From: Bacteroidaceae bacterium
GTDB taxonomy: Bacteria > Bacteroidota > Bacteroidia > Bacteroidales > Bacteroidaceae
NCBI GenBank assembly: GCA_016291905.1
Contig: JAEEZS010000055.1
Span: 62,001-126,000 of the forward strand
Direction of reading: 5' to 3'
Length of the DNA: 64,000 nucleotides
Shown: positions 24,364-38,331 of the stretch, piece after piece
How the letters are laid out: each line of letters begins with the position of its first letter
Numbering within the stretch: position 1 is the stretch's first letter
The notes under the pieces: generated by a model
Database searches by the model: none
Seen by the model: only the letters and a program-made list of their open reading frames with translations
What the model was told of the DNA's origin: nothing
Program-made: the position numbers and the translations under genes

Positions 24364-25752
24364 ATGAAAAGACCTCTCATACTACTCCTTGCCCTGCTGA
24401 CCCTGCTGCCTTGGCAGCCCGTGGGAGACAAAAAGAAACGCGCCAAGACCGTCCAGCATATCGAGACCGTCCAGACAGACACCATTGTCATTGTCGATAC
24501 CGTTTGGGTGGAATCGGAGTCTGCTCTGCCGATGCGCGAGTATCCGCGTTCCGACACGTGGCGTACCATTCGCGACGACTCTATGGCGGTGCTCGAAAGC
24601 ATGTCGGTGAATCTCGACAGCCTTTTGCACGATTGGCATTCACGCAAGTATCTTCTCTACGATAGCCTCTGTGTGGGCAGCGGCGTTAACCCCGACTTCC
24701 CTGATTCCGTCTATCAGGAGCGGCTTAGCAATCTTCCTACCATCGTCCCGATGGTCTATAACCAGCCTGTGCGTGCCGTCATAGACCGCTATGCCTCGCG
24801 CAGCCGTGCCCTGGTTTCGTATATGCTAGGTGTCATGCAGTTCTATTCGCCCATCATTGAGCAGGCGCTTGACTTCTACGACGTACCGCAGGAGCTGAAG
24901 TACCTGCCCGTTATCGAATCGGCCATGAATCCTATCGCTGTCTCGCGTGCTGGTGCCACGGGCATGTGGCAGTTCATGTACCCCACGGGCAAGTCATATG
25001 GCCTCAAGTTGAATTCTCTTGTCGATGAGCGGCGCGACCCCATCAAAGCCACGTGGGCAGCCGCCCATCATCTGCGCGACATGTACGACCTGCTGGGTGA
25101 CTGGACACTGGCTATTGCTGCCTACAACTGTGGTGCCGGCAATGTCAATAAAGCCATACATCGCTCGGGGGGCGGAAAGCTCGACTTCTGGGACATCTAC
25201 TGGAACCTGCCCCGCGAGACGCGCGGTTACGTCCCTGCCTTCATTGCTGCCACCTACATCATGAATTACTACGCCGAGCACGGCATCTGCCCTATGGAAA
25301 CCACGCTGCCGCTGGCTAACGATACGCTGATGCTGCATCGCAACGTCTATCTGCAGCAGATTTCCGCGGTCTGCGACATCGACATGGAGGCGCTCCGCGC
25401 CCTCAATCCGCAGTACAAGGAAGACCTCATCCCCGCAGCCTTTGAGCCCTATTCCCTCCGCTTGCCGATGGACAAAATAGCCGTTTTCATCGACAAAGGC
25501 GACTCTGTCTATGCCTATCAGCACGACACGTTCTTCCCCCCCAAGAAGGTAGTCGAGCCCAAGCCTGTCACTAACACGCGTGGCAGCGCCAAGCCAGGCA
25601 AGGGAGGATATATCACCCACAAAATCCGAGCCGGTGAATCGCTGGGTACCATAGCCCGAAAGTACGGCGTCACCGTCTCGCAGCTAAAGAAGTGGAACGG
25701 ACTGCGCAGCGACCGTATTACTGCAGGGCGTACCCTGAAAATATACAAGTAA
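24364..25752 (+). CDS. Membrane-bound lytic murein transglycosylase (MltD-like)
   Basis: 462-residue exported enzyme cleaving peptidoglycan with formation of 1,6-anhydromuramic acid. A signal peptide (MKRPLILLLALLTLLPW) precedes a transglycosylase SLT domain with the catalytic glutamate in LKYLPVIESAMNP (about residue 184), followed by SRAGATGMWQFMYPTGKSYG and AYNCGAGNVNKAI. A single LysM domain (ITHKIRAGESLGTIARKYGV to the C-terminus) anchors it to peptidoglycan. MltD of E. coli has similar architecture. The frame is open from an ATG at 24343, but 24364 gives the proper signal peptide. Operon with parAB and DUF5683 links cell wall turnover to the chromosome segregation genes. Confidence 0.93.
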   Translation: MKRPLILLLALLTLLPWQPVGDKKKRAKTVQHIETVQTDTIVIVDTVWVESESALPMREYPRSDTWRTIRDDSMAVLESMSVNLDSLLHDWHSRKYLLYDSLCVGSGVNPDFPDSVYQERLSNLPTIVPMVYNQPVRAVIDRYASRSRALVSYMLGVMQFYSPIIEQALDFYDVPQELKYLPVIESAMNPIAVSRAGATGMWQFMYPTGKSYGLKLNSLVDERRDPIKATWAAAHHLRDMYDLLGDWTLAIAAYNCGAGNVNKAIHRSGGGKLDFWDIYWNLPRETRGYVPAFIAATYIMNYYAEHGICPMETTLPLANDTLMLHRNVYLQQISAVCDIDMEALRALNPQYKEDLIPAAFEPYSLRLPMDKIAVFIDKGDSVYAYQHDTFFPPKKVVEPKPVTNTRGSAKPGKGGYITHKIRAGESLGTIARKYGVTVSQLKKWNGLRSDRITAGRTLKIYK

Positions 25753-25788
25753 ACCTGGACTACAGACATCTGCTATTCTTTCAGCACC

Positions 25789-28122
25789 ATGACGAACAAC
25801 GAGCAACCCTACATCCCTGACGAAGAACGGGAGGACGCGCAGATAAATGCTGCGTTCCATGCCTTGCTGGATATATACATTGCCTCGAAACACCGCAAGA
25901 AGGTGGAGATAATCGAGAAGGCTTTTAACTTTGCCCGCAATGCCCATCGGGGAGTCAGGCGTCGCTCGGGCGAACCCTACATCATGCACCCTATTTCCGT
26001 GGCGCGTATCGTCTGCGAGGAAATCGGTTTGGGTTCTACCTCCATCTGCGCTGCCCTGCTGCACGATGTCGTCGAGGACACGGAATACACCGTCGAAGAT
26101 ATCCGCAACATCTTCGGTGACAAGATAGCCCAGATTGTGGAAGGGCTGACGAAAATCTCCAGCAGCTTCTTCGGCAGCAAGGACTCCGTGCAGGCCGAGA
26201 ACTACAAGAAGTTGCTTCTCACCATGTCCGAGGACATCCGCGTCATCCTCATCAAGATAGCCGACCGTCTGCACAACATGCGCACCCTTAACAGCATGTC
26301 TGCCAATAAGCAGCTGAAGATAGCAGGCGAGACACTTTACATCTACGCCCCGCTGGCCTACCGCCTCGGCTTGAACAAAATCAAGACGGAGCTTGAGAAC
26401 CTCAGCTTCCGCTACGAGCATCCCGAGGAATACGCCCAGCTTGAGGAGAAGCTGGCAGCGACGAAGCAGGAGCGCGACACCCTTTTCGAGCAGTTCACGG
26501 CTCCCATCCGTCAGCGGCTTGATGCCATGGGCCTTAAGTATGTCATCAAGGGGCGCATCAAAACCCCCTATTCCATTTGGAAGAAGATGCAAAACAAAAA
26601 TCTCCCCTTCGAGGAGATCTACGACATCCTTGCCGTCCGCATCGTCTTCGAGCCCAAGTCGAAAGAGCTGGAAGTCAACGAGTGTTTCGACATCTACGTG
26701 GCGCTTTCGAAACTCTATACCGTCCATCCCGAGCGCACGCGCGACTGGGTCACTCATCCCAAGACAAACGGCTATCAGGCGCTTCACATGACGCTGATGA
26801 GCCGTCAGAAGGACGAGGAAAAGCTGCTGCCCGACCAGAAGAAAGCCGTTTGGGTGGAAGTACAGATTCGCAGCCAACGCATGGACGACATTGCCGAACA
26901 AGGCGTTGCCGCCCATTGGAAGTACAAGGACGCCGAACGCCAGAATAACGATGCCACAGACACAGTTATCGACGACGAAGAACTTGACAAGTGGCTACGT
27001 AACATCCGCGAGATTCTCGACGACCCGCAGCCCAATGCGATGGACTTCCTCGATGCCATCAAGCTCAACCTTTACGCCTCTGAAATCTTTGTCGTCACCC
27101 CCAAGGGCGACATCCGCACCCTGCCGCAGGGCAGCACCGTGCTTGACTTCGCCTTCCTCATCCATACTATGGTGGGCACGCATTGCATTGGTGCCAAGGT
27201 GAACCACAAGCTCGAGTCGCCCAGTTATCGTCTCTCCAGTGGTGATCAGATAGAGGTGCTGACGTCGCGCACGCAGCATGTGGATCCTGAGTGGCTCACG
27301 TTTGTCACGACGGCAAAGGCCAAGAGCAAGATTCAGGCTACCTTGCGCCGCGAGGAACGTGCTGCGCAGAAGGAGGGCGAGGAGCGCCTGATAGCTTTTT
27401 TTGAAAAAGAGGATATGCCGCTCAACAGCATTGCCATCGACAAAATAGGGCGTCTGCACGGCTACGACAGTCGCGACAAGCTCTATGCCGCTATCGGGCG
27501 GGGTAACATCGTCCTGGGAGAGGTGGAGCGCACGGCTGTTCGCGGCTCAAACGGCATCACCAGTCTCTTCCGTCGCAAACCTAAGACACAGCCCGATAAA
27601 CAGACGGATTCCGCTTCCTCCGCTGGTGGAGCAAAGACTGAAGAAACCTTCGACGTCAGCACCATCGACCGTCGCAAACCACTGCTGCTTACCGACGAGC
27701 TCATCCGTACCCGCTATCGCATGGCGCCCTGCTGCAACCCCATTGCCGGCGACGACGTGCTGGGCTACATCGACGACAACGGGCACATCATCATCCATAA
27801 GCGCAACTGTCCCGTTGCCTCCAAGCTCAAGGCTGCCTATGGCTCGCGCATCCTTGCCGCTACGTGGAACACCAATAAGGTAGTTTTTTTCTCGGCCACG
27901 ATTGCCATCAGCGGCATCGACGGGCTCGGCGTCCTGGGCAGGATTACCGATATCATCTCCTCGCAGCTCAGCGTTTATATGGAGAAAATCGTCATCGAGG
28001 CGCACGACGGACTCTTCGAGGGCACCATCCGGTTGCGTGTCCACGATGTTGCCGACATCCGCACCGTCACTACCGCCTTGAAGCGTCTCAAGGACGTCTC
28101 CTCAGCGACTCGCGTTAATTAA
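25789..28122 (+). CDS. Bifunctional (p)ppGpp synthetase/hydrolase
   Basis: 777-residue RelA/SpoT homologue that makes and degrades the stringent-response alarmone. An N-terminal HD hydrolase domain ([11 protein letters not shown], then [12 protein letters not shown] with the HD pair, residues 60-110), synthetase domain ([26 protein letters not shown], about 245-345), TGS domain ([20 protein letters not shown], about 427-485), a zinc-finger/helical region with APCCNPI and a C-terminal ACT domain (from about 695) are all present. The synthetase specificity loop reads RTRDWV, closer to the RxKD type of bifunctional Rel/SpoT enzymes than to the acidic type of synthetase-only RelA. Its 3' end overlaps the convergent aroC gene by 21 bases. 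Confidence 0.95.
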   Translation: MTNNEQPYIPDEEREDAQINAAFHALLDIYIASKHRKKVEIIEKAFNFARNAHRGVRRRSGEPYIMHPISVARIVCEEIGLGSTSICAALLHDVVEDTEYTVEDIRNIFGDKIAQIVEGLTKISSSFFGSKDSVQAENYKKLLLTMSEDIRVILIKIADRLHNMRTLNSMSANKQLKIAGETLYIYAPLAYRLGLNKIKTELENLSFRYEHPEEYAQLEEKLAATKQERDTLFEQFTAPIRQRLDAMGLKYVIKGRIKTPYSIWKKMQNKNLPFEEIYDILAVRIVFEPKSKELEVNECFDIYVALSKLYTVHPERTRDWVTHPKTNGYQALHMTLMSRQKDEEKLLPDQKKAVWVEVQIRSQRMDDIAEQGVAAHWKYKDAERQNNDATDTVIDDEELDKWLRNIREILDDPQPNAMDFLDAIKLNLYASEIFVVTPKGDIRTLPQGSTVLDFAFLIHTMVGTHCIGAKVNHKLESPSYRLSSGDQIEVLTSRTQHVDPEWLTFVTTAKAKSKIQATLRREERAAQKEGEERLIAFFEKEDMPLNSIAIDKIGRLHGYDSRDKLYAAIGRGNIVLGEVERTAVRGSNGITSLFRRKPKTQPDKQTDSASSAGGAKTEETFDVSTIDRRKPLLLTDELIRTRYRMAPCCNPIAGDDVLGYIDDNGHIIIHKRNCPVASKLKAAYGSRILAATWNTNKVVFFSATIAISGIDGLGVLGRITDIISSQLSVYMEKIVIEAHDGLFEGTIRLRVHDVADIRTVTTALKRLKDVSSATRVN

Positions 28123-29103
28123 CAGGAAATCCACTATTGTCATTGCAGCCATAGCCTCTACCACGGGCACGGCTCTCACGGCTACGCACGGGTCGTGGCG
28201 CCCCTTCATGGTGAGCATGCCCTCGTTTCCATCGCTGTCAACCGTCTGCTGGGGCTTCATGATGGTGGGTGTGGGCTTGAACAGCACGCGGAAGGTGATG
28301 GGCTCACCATTGCTGATGCCTCCCTGGATGCCTCCCGAATGGTTGGTGACGGTACCGACAGAGCCGTCCGAGCGACGCACGAAAGCGTCGTTCTGCTCCG
28401 AGCCCTTCATGCCTATGCCCTCAAAGCCGCAGCCGTAGTCGAAGCCATGACAGGCGTTGATGCTCAGCATGGCGGCTCCCAGGGCCGCGTGCAGTTTGCC
28501 GTAGACGGGCTCGCCCAGTCCTGCAGGGCATCCTGTTACTGTGCAGCTGACGATGCCGCCTATGCTGTCGCCCTCCTTTTTCATTTGCCCGATAAGCGCT
28601 TCCATGCCTTCCGTCGTTTTCTCGCAGCCCACCTGCGCCAGACGCGCCTCCACGCTGATGCCCTTCTCGCGCAGCACCAGCTTTGCCAGCGCGCCGCCTA
28701 TCACACGCACAGCCGTTTCGCGGGCCGATGCCCGTCCGCCTCCACGATAGTCGCGCAGGCCGTATTTCTGGGCGTAGGTATAGTCGGCGTGCGAGGGGCG
28801 GAACCAGCGTGCAGCATCTTCGTAGTCCTTCGAGCGTGTGTCGGTGTTACGGATGATGAATCCGATAGGGGTGCCTGTGCTGCGTCCCTCGAAGATACCC
28901 GAGAGCAGCTCCACCTCGTCCGCCTCGTTGCGTGGCGTCACGAGGGCGCTCTGTCCTGGGCGCCGGCGTGCCATCTCGCTGCGGATGAAGTCCATGTCAA
29001 TCGTCACGCCTGCCGGCATGCCGTCCACAACGCCTCCGATAGCTGCGCCGTGCGACTCGCCAAACGTCGTCAGCCTGAAAAGAGTACCGAAAGAATTCAT
29101 CAT
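28102..29103 (-). CDS. aroC: Chorismate synthase
   Basis: 333-residue FMN-dependent enzyme converting 5-enolpyruvylshikimate-3-phosphate to chorismate, the last common step of aromatic amino acid synthesis. [19 protein letters not shown] (residues 13-31), [33 protein letters not shown] and [18 protein letters not shown] are family signatures. Slightly shorter than the usual 350-360. MMNSFG offers two adjacent ATGs. It lies 19 bases downstream of slyD in a two-gene operon. Confidence 0.96.
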   Translation of the reverse strand: MMNSFGTLFRLTTFGESHGAAIGGVVDGMPAGVTIDMDFIRSEMARRRPGQSALVTPRNEADEVELLSGIFEGRSTGTPIGFIIRNTDTRSKDYEDAARWFRPSHADYTYAQKYGLRDYRGGGRASARETAVRVIGGALAKLVLREKGISVEARLAQVGCEKTTEGMEALIGQMKKEGDSIGGIVSCTVTGCPAGLGEPVYGKLHAALGAAMLSINACHGFDYGCGFEGIGMKGSEQNDAFVRRSDGSVGTVTNHSGGIQGGISNGEPITFRVLFKPTPTIMKPQQTVDSDGNEGMLTMKGRHDPCVAVRAVPVVEAMAAMTIVDFLLINASR

Positions 29104-29122
29104 CGTTTCTTTAATTCAAATC

Positions 29123-29698
29123 TTACTTGCAGTCACAGTCGCCTCCTTGGCATCCTCCGCAGCCTGCATCGCTCCCGCAACCTGCTTCGCTGCCCTTGCA
29201 GCTTCCACAACCTCCGCAGCAGCCCTGTGTCACACCCTTCACCTCGTCGTCCGTGGCAGGGCGATTCTCCGTTACCACGCCCTTGAAGTGCAGCTCCTTG
29301 CCCGCAAGCGGATGATTCAGGTCTATTGTCACCTTGTCCTTCTTCACGGATACTATCGTAGCTTGCAGGCGATTGCCGTCGGCATCCAGCATGGGAACTA
29401 CCGCTCCGGGCCATACGTCATCGGCAGGGAACTCTCCATCGACATAAAAAATGCTTTTGTCGACGTCGAACACATAGTCTTCGTCGCGTGCACCGTTGGC
29501 CTCCTCGGCCTTGACGACAAAGTCGAACCCTTCGCCCTCAGCCAGCGGCAGCAACGCCGTCTCGAAGGCCTCGAACGTATAGCCCACACCCGTCACGAAA
29601 CGAAACGGGCGCTCCTTCGTGCACTCTTCCACCAGCGTCTCCTCGCCGTCCAAATCCACGTACAGCTCGTACGTCACAGCTATTACCTTGTGCTTCAT
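29123..29698 (-). CDS. slyD: FKBP-type peptidyl-prolyl isomerase SlyD-like
   Basis: 191-residue cytoplasmic prolyl isomerase and chaperone. The FKBP domain is split by an insert-in-flap domain (residues about 70-130, containing GEFPADDVWPGAVVPMLD), and NHPLAGKELHFKGVV closes the FKBP core. The C-terminal tail of about 35 residues is rich in Cys, Gly and Asp (EAGCGSDAGCGGCQ, ending in CDCK), the metal-binding tail of SlyD, which in E. coli delivers nickel. Operon with aroC; consensus-like promoter at 29758-29789. Confidence 0.9.
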   Translation of the reverse strand: MKHKVIAVTYELYVDLDGEETLVEECTKERPFRFVTGVGYTFEAFETALLPLAEGEGFDFVVKAEEANGARDEDYVFDVDKSIFYVDGEFPADDVWPGAVVPMLDADGNRLQATIVSVKKDKVTIDLNHPLAGKELHFKGVVTENRPATDDEVKGVTQGCCGGCGSCKGSEAGCGSDAGCGGCQGGDCDCK

Positions 29699-29757
29699 AT
29701 GTTTTTTTAGGTTGGAGGGGATTTCAATCCCCGATGTTATTATTTTATATGCTGGTG

Positions 29758-29789
29758 CGAAGGTACGGCAAAAACTTCAATCCCCCAAA
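29758..29789 (-). promoter_or_regulatory. Promoter of slyD-aroC
   Basis: Minus-strand TTTG (29786-29789), 20-base spacer and TACCTTCG (29758-29765); only one base differs from the consensus. Confidence 0.65.
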
Positions 29790-29856
29790 CAATCCCCCCG
29801 AAAAAACACATTTTCTTCCTCTGCGGGGAGTTTAGGCTTTCTCCAAAAATCCCCTT

Positions 29857-29937
29857 GGGCTGCAAATATATTCCAAGGGGCTACGGATTTATTCCCTTGG
29901 GCTGTGAATTTATTTGCCTGCGTTGATTGACGAATAA
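29857..29937. repeat. 21-bp tandem repeat array (GGGCT family), locus 3
   Basis: Units start at 29857, 29878 and 29899 (each begins GGGCT and continues with an AT-rich tract ending ATTCC or ATTTG), followed by a degenerate fourth unit. GCTACGGATTTATTCCCTT at 29880-29898 is identical to 16353-16371. Confidence 0.8.
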
Positions 29938-29975
29938 AAAAAACCGCTGATTGTCTGCAAGGGAGAGATGATGTA

Positions 29976-30012
29976 CTTACCTTTAATCCCCTGCGGGGGG
30001 TTAAGATTAGGC
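29976..30012. repeat. Palindromic dispersed element, copy 1
   Basis: CTTACCTTTAATCCCC, a short centre and GGGGGGTTAAGATTAGG form an imperfect palindrome. Related copies lie at 42703-42750 and 48642-48690. Confidence 0.55.
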
Positions 30013-30037
30013 TGCAGCTTGGAAATTTGCAAATAAA

Positions 30038-30069
30038 TTTGCATCTTCTCTCGTCATGCACTATCTTTG
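30038..30069 (+). promoter_or_regulatory. Promoter of the exported protein gene at 30087
   Basis: TTTG at 30038-30041 and TATCTTTG at 30062-30069 with a 20-base spacer, an exact consensus match, 17 bases before the first ATG. Confidence 0.8.
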
Positions 30070-30086
30070 CCAAAATTTTAAAGATT

Positions 30087-30704
30087 ATGTGTATGAAAAA
30101 GATTTTATTTTTGGCCGTAGTCGCCATGCTGGCTACAATGAGTGTAAACGGACAGAATGCCTATGCCGACTTGAAACACGAGGTGTCTGTTAGTACAGGT
30201 CTTTTGCCCACATCGTATGTCGTTGACGTATTAAGACTATTAGGCGACGCGTATGAAACCGGAATGACAGCAAACTATGAATCCACATCACATCGTGGTC
30301 CTTACGCCATCGAATACTACTATCGTGTCAAGGAATGGCTCGGTGTGGGCGGCATGTTCGTCTATGGAAACAACAACGTGAGAGCGACTGAACATGATGA
30401 AAACACCTCTATTAGTAGTTTGAAGGCCAGCTATTTCTCGCTGCTCCCTGCTGCGAAGCTTGACTGGGTGCGCAAGCAGCACTTCGGCATGTACTCGAAG
30501 TTTGCCTTGGGTTTCACAAGACGTAACGAATACGTCCAGTACTTCGACACAACGCGTGGTGACGAGAAGAGGAATGTCACGCATTTGAATGCTCAGGTGA
30601 CGCTCCTTGGCCTCGAGGCTGGCGGCATCCACTTCCGTGGCTTCGGCGAACTGGGCTTCGGCGAGCAGGGTATGCTCCTCATCGGCTTGCGGTACAAGTT
30701 CTGA
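30087..30704 (+). CDS. Exported beta-barrel-like protein (unknown)
   Basis: 205-residue protein with a signal peptide (MCMKKILFLAVVAMLATMSVNGQ; a second ATG at 30093 is equally likely) and alternating hydrophobic/polar strands with frequent aromatic and glycine residues, ending in GMLLIGLRYKF. A C-terminal phenylalanine after beta strands is typical of outer-membrane barrels. I cannot name a family. The promoter excludes the longer upstream reading frame. Followed after 28 bases by a second exported protein gene, probably cotranscribed. Confidence 0.7.
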   Translation: MCMKKILFLAVVAMLATMSVNGQNAYADLKHEVSVSTGLLPTSYVVDVLRLLGDAYETGMTANYESTSHRGPYAIEYYYRVKEWLGVGGMFVYGNNNVRATEHDENTSISSLKASYFSLLPAAKLDWVRKQHFGMYSKFALGFTRRNEYVQYFDTTRGDEKRNVTHLNAQVTLLGLEAGGIHFRGFGELGFGEQGMLLIGLRYKF

Positions 30705-30732
30705 GGAAAAAGGTATAATAAAAGAAGTCATT

Positions 30733-31428
30733 ATGAGAAAATCAATCTTGATGCTGTCTTTCCTGTTTTGTGCGGCAGTTGTGTTCGGACAAAACAAGCA
30801 GGAAGTGGTCCATCTAAAGAATGGCTCGGTACTTCGGGGCCAGGTTGTGGGCGAAATGGGCGACTCTATTGCCTTGCAGGGGGCTGACGGCTCGCTGTTC
30901 ATCTTTGCTGTAGGCGACATCAAGGAGCGCACGAAGGACGTGGTGCGGCAGACTGCGGGAACGGCGCATAGCGTGACGCAGCCCAAGGCTTCGTCGTTGT
31001 CTTCAGACACGCTGACTATCAAGGCGGACTTACTAAGTTCCTACCGTATTTATCAGAATGGAAGGCGGCTGCGGGGGGCTGAAGTCAAAAGCTTGTTTGC
31101 CGATAATGCCGAGACGGCAAGGCTGTTACAAAGCGCGAAAAATCTCGGTTATCTGTCAACGGCTTTAAGCTTTGTGTCAGGAGCCATTGTGGGCTGGGAG
31201 GTGGTTGACGTTGCGTTGTTAGGCAAGAAGGCCAATGGATTTGCCATAGCAGCGGCAATCGGCTCGTTTGTCGGGGGCGCTGCCCTGAATGCTACTGCCA
31301 ACGACAAGATGCGAAAGGCTGTGCAAATCTACAACAACGGAATCGTTCCCCCTTCGATGCGCTCGAATGACCTCAGTCTGAGCATCGGCGCTACGTCTGA
31401 CGGCGTAGGGCTGAGGATTTGTTTTTGA
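30733..31428 (+). CDS. Exported protein with N-terminal SH3-like segment (unknown)
   Basis: 231-residue protein: signal peptide (MRKSILMLSFLFCAAVVFGQ), then a short beta-rich segment (VVHLKNGSVLRGQVVGEMGD, ending at the FAVGDI region) common in Bacteroidetes exported proteins. A linker follows, then a segment with two Gly/Ala-rich hydrophobic stretches (about residues 140-158 and 168-188) that may be membrane-associated. No catalytic motif is visible and the family is not recognised. The open frame runs back into the preceding gene, but 30733 is the first ATG giving a signal peptide. Confidence 0.65.
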   Translation: MRKSILMLSFLFCAAVVFGQNKQEVVHLKNGSVLRGQVVGEMGDSIALQGADGSLFIFAVGDIKERTKDVVRQTAGTAHSVTQPKASSLSSDTLTIKADLLSSYRIYQNGRRLRGAEVKSLFADNAETARLLQSAKNLGYLSTALSFVSGAIVGWEVVDVALLGKKANGFAIAAAIGSFVGGAALNATANDKMRKAVQIYNNGIVPPSMRSNDLSLSIGATSDGVGLRICF

Positions 31429-31444
31429 CAATTCGGCAGAATAG

Positions 31445-36077
<4,633 letters not shown>

Positions 36078-36095
36078 TTCTTTATTTTTAAGAAG

Positions 36096-37013
36096 ATGCG
36101 CAAAGTAATCGGTATAGGCGAGACGATTCTCGACATAATCATTCGCGATGGTAAGCCCACGGGAGCCGTTCCTGGTGGTTCCACATTTAATACGATGGTG
36201 TCCCTTGGGCGTATGGATACTCCAGCGGTGTTTCTTACCGACCTTGGTGATGACCATGTGGGTGGTGTCATTCGGCAGTTTATGAAAGAGAATGGTGTCG
36301 ATGATGCGTTCGTTAGCGTTTGGCCCGACAAGCAGAGTCCTGTTTCATTGGCGTTCCTCGACAAGGACAATAATGCGCAGTATGAGTTCTACCGCGAGCC
36401 GTTCCCTACCGAGCGGGAGCCTGCGCTGCCTGAGATTACGGCCGACGACATCGTCGTGTTCGGATCCTATTATGCCCTCGACCCTGCTACGCGTACCCGC
36501 GTGGCAGCCCTGCTCAGCTTAGCACGGGAGCGCGGCGCTATCATTGTCTATGACGTCAACTTCCGTGTGAACCATCAGGCGGAGGCTGTTAAACTCATGG
36601 GTACGTTGTTGGAGAATTTGGAATTTGCCGATATCATCCGCGGCTCGAACGAGGATTTCCGTATTCTTTACGGCCTTTCCGATAGTGCTTCCGTCTATCG
36701 CCAGCAAACGGCATTCTATTGCCCGCGTCTTGTCTATACCTGCGGCGCCGAGGGTGTCCGTCTTCATGCAGGCACGGGCGTGATCCGCTTTTATCCCAGC
36801 ACTCCTGTCCCAAATTTGGTCAGCACCATCGGTGCTGGTGACAGCTTCAATGCCGGGCTCATCTATGGCTTGCTGCGCTATCGTGTTCGTCGTGCCGACC
36901 TCGATAGTTTGACAGCTGAGGATTGGGATAACATCATCAGTTGTGCCCTTGCCTTTGCTGCCAACACCTGCGAGAGCCTCGAAAACTACGTCGATAAAGG
37001 TTTTAGAATTTAA
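36096..37013 (+). CDS. PfkB-family sugar kinase
   Basis: 305-residue ribokinase-family kinase, most likely acting on a sugar such as fructose or on a nucleoside. The family signatures are GGSTFNTMVSLGR near residue 28 and the ATP/anion-hole motif TIGAGDSFNAGLIYG near residue 247, which carries the catalytic base Asp. The exact substrate cannot be assigned from sequence. Its last 11 bases overlap the 3' end of the convergent envC-like gene. Confidence 0.9.
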   Translation: MRKVIGIGETILDIIIRDGKPTGAVPGGSTFNTMVSLGRMDTPAVFLTDLGDDHVGGVIRQFMKENGVDDAFVSVWPDKQSPVSLAFLDKDNNAQYEFYREPFPTEREPALPEITADDIVVFGSYYALDPATRTRVAALLSLARERGAIIVYDVNFRVNHQAEAVKLMGTLLENLEFADIIRGSNEDFRILYGLSDSASVYRQQTAFYCPRLVYTCGAEGVRLHAGTGVIRFYPSTPVPNLVSTIGAGDSFNAGLIYGLLRYRVRRADLDSLTAEDWDNIISCALAFAANTCESLENYVDKGFRI

Positions 37014-38322
37014 TCCACTCCTCGGGGTTGAGGCGTTGCAGTTCCTTACGGAGTTGGAACTGGAGGATGCTTTCGCCTGAAGGGTCGGTATGGATGGTGC
37101 CGATGGCGGTGCCACCCTTGATTTTGTCGCCTTGACGGACACTAAGTGTGGCAAGGTTGCAATATACAGAAATATAATCGCCATGCCGGACGAGCACACC
37201 GTACGTTTTGCGTGAGGGGTGCTCGAAGATGGCAGATACTTCGCCGTCGAAGATGTTACGGGCTGTGGCTCCTGCACCGCAACGGAGATCAACACCCTGG
37301 TTGTTGACAGTGACGTATTTCATGTTAGGCATCTGGTGGATGCCGTAGTGGGCGGCAATCATATAAGAACCCTGCACAGGGACAGGCAGACGCCCCTTGT
37401 TGCTCAGGAACGAGCCTGAGAGCTTTACGTCGTCGGCGCTCATCTTGAATCCTCCTCCTGTGCCGCTCCCTGTGGTTTCAGTCTTTTTAGTAGTGTCCTT
37501 CCCTTTGGGGGTAGAAGTTTTTCCCTTTGATTTTGCCTGCGAGGCAGCAATCTGCTCGTTGATGAGTTGCTCTATCTTCTTGTCGAGGCGGTCATATTCA
37601 CTCTGTTGACGCTTGATTTCACTCTTGATATCGGCTTGTTTCTTTTGCAGACGGCTGACAAGCGTTTGTTGCTCGGCTTTCTGCGAAGCGAGTGCTTGCT
37701 GCTCAGCCTTCTGCTGGGCAAGCAGTTCGGTTTGAGAAGTTTTGAGCGATTCCAATTCTTCCCGCTTGGTTTCCAGCTCCTGCTGCTTTGCCTGAATCTC
37801 GCGCCCCTGCTGCGCCTGGAAGTGGGCATACTCTCCGAGGTAGCGCATGCGACGGTACATCTGGCGGAAGGTGTCAGACGAAAGGAGGAAAAGCATGCGG
37901 TTCTCGAATGAATTGCGGTGAACTGACTGGCCAAGGGCACTAGCGTAGCGTTTTTTGCGCATCTGGAGTTCTGTTTCCAGCTCTTTCAACTCACTACCGA
38001 GGCGCGTGATTTCTGCATCTGTGGCTTTCAGTTCGTTGTCAAGCTGTGTAACAAGCTCCGTTTGTTGGCGGATGCGCTCGCTGAGCACAGAGAGTTGCGC
38101 CAACTGGCTCTTTACGTCCTTTCCTGTGGAAGCTAGCAGCTTCTGCGACTCCTTGATTTGCTGCTCCAGCCGCGCACGGTCCTTTTTCATCTGCTGTACC
38201 GTTTGGGCAGAAATAGATAGATGGAATGAAAAGTGAAGAATGAAAACCAATAAACCCCATCTTACGAATGAGGTAAAGCTGGCTTTGTTATGGAATTTCT
38301 GCATATCGGATATTTTTTTCAT
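37003..38322 (-). CDS. Murein hydrolase activator EnvC-like protein
   Basis: 439-residue exported protein: signal peptide (WGLLVFILHFSFHLSISAQ, partly encoded by 7-bp repeats), long coiled coil (about residues 40-290, Glu/Lys/Gln-rich heptads), a Lys/Ser/Thr-rich linker, and a C-terminal LytM/M23 domain (about 325-439). The zinc ligands of active M23 peptidases are replaced: the usual HxxxD Asp region reads NQGVDL and the usual HxH reads SVYCNL. That matches EnvC, whose LytM domain is inactive and activates periplasmic amidases at division. It is the last gene of dut-TPR-DUF4292-envC. MKKISDMQK offers two Met codons for the start. Confidence 0.9.
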   Translation of the reverse strand: MKKISDMQKFHNKASFTSFVRWGLLVFILHFSFHLSISAQTVQQMKKDRARLEQQIKESQKLLASTGKDVKSQLAQLSVLSERIRQQTELVTQLDNELKATDAEITRLGSELKELETELQMRKKRYASALGQSVHRNSFENRMLFLLSSDTFRQMYRRMRYLGEYAHFQAQQGREIQAKQQELETKREELESLKTSQTELLAQQKAEQQALASQKAEQQTLVSRLQKKQADIKSEIKRQQSEYDRLDKKIEQLINEQIAASQAKSKGKTSTPKGKDTTKKTETTGSGTGGGFKMSADDVKLSGSFLSNKGRLPVPVQGSYMIAAHYGIHQMPNMKYVTVNNQGVDLRCGAGATARNIFDGEVSAIFEHPSRKTYGVLVRHGDYISVYCNLATLSVRQGDKIKGGTAIGTIHTDPSGESILQFQLRKELQRLNPEEWIKF

Positions 38323-38331
38323 CCTTCAATC

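Larger units (their letters stand above)
29699..30061. other. Intergenic stretch with promoters and repeats
   Basis: No gene is visible between slyD and the exported protein at 30087. The stretch holds the divergent promoters of both, a GGGGATT/AATCCCC inverted repeat near 29717-29732, the GGGCT 21-bp array (29857-29937) and a palindromic dispersed element (29976-30012). Confidence 0.65.

Noticed and set aside
25684..26916. 410-codon antisense frame opposite relA/spoT, and a 352-codon one at 10077-11135
   Set aside because: Both are shadows of conserved coding sequences with no protein-like features.
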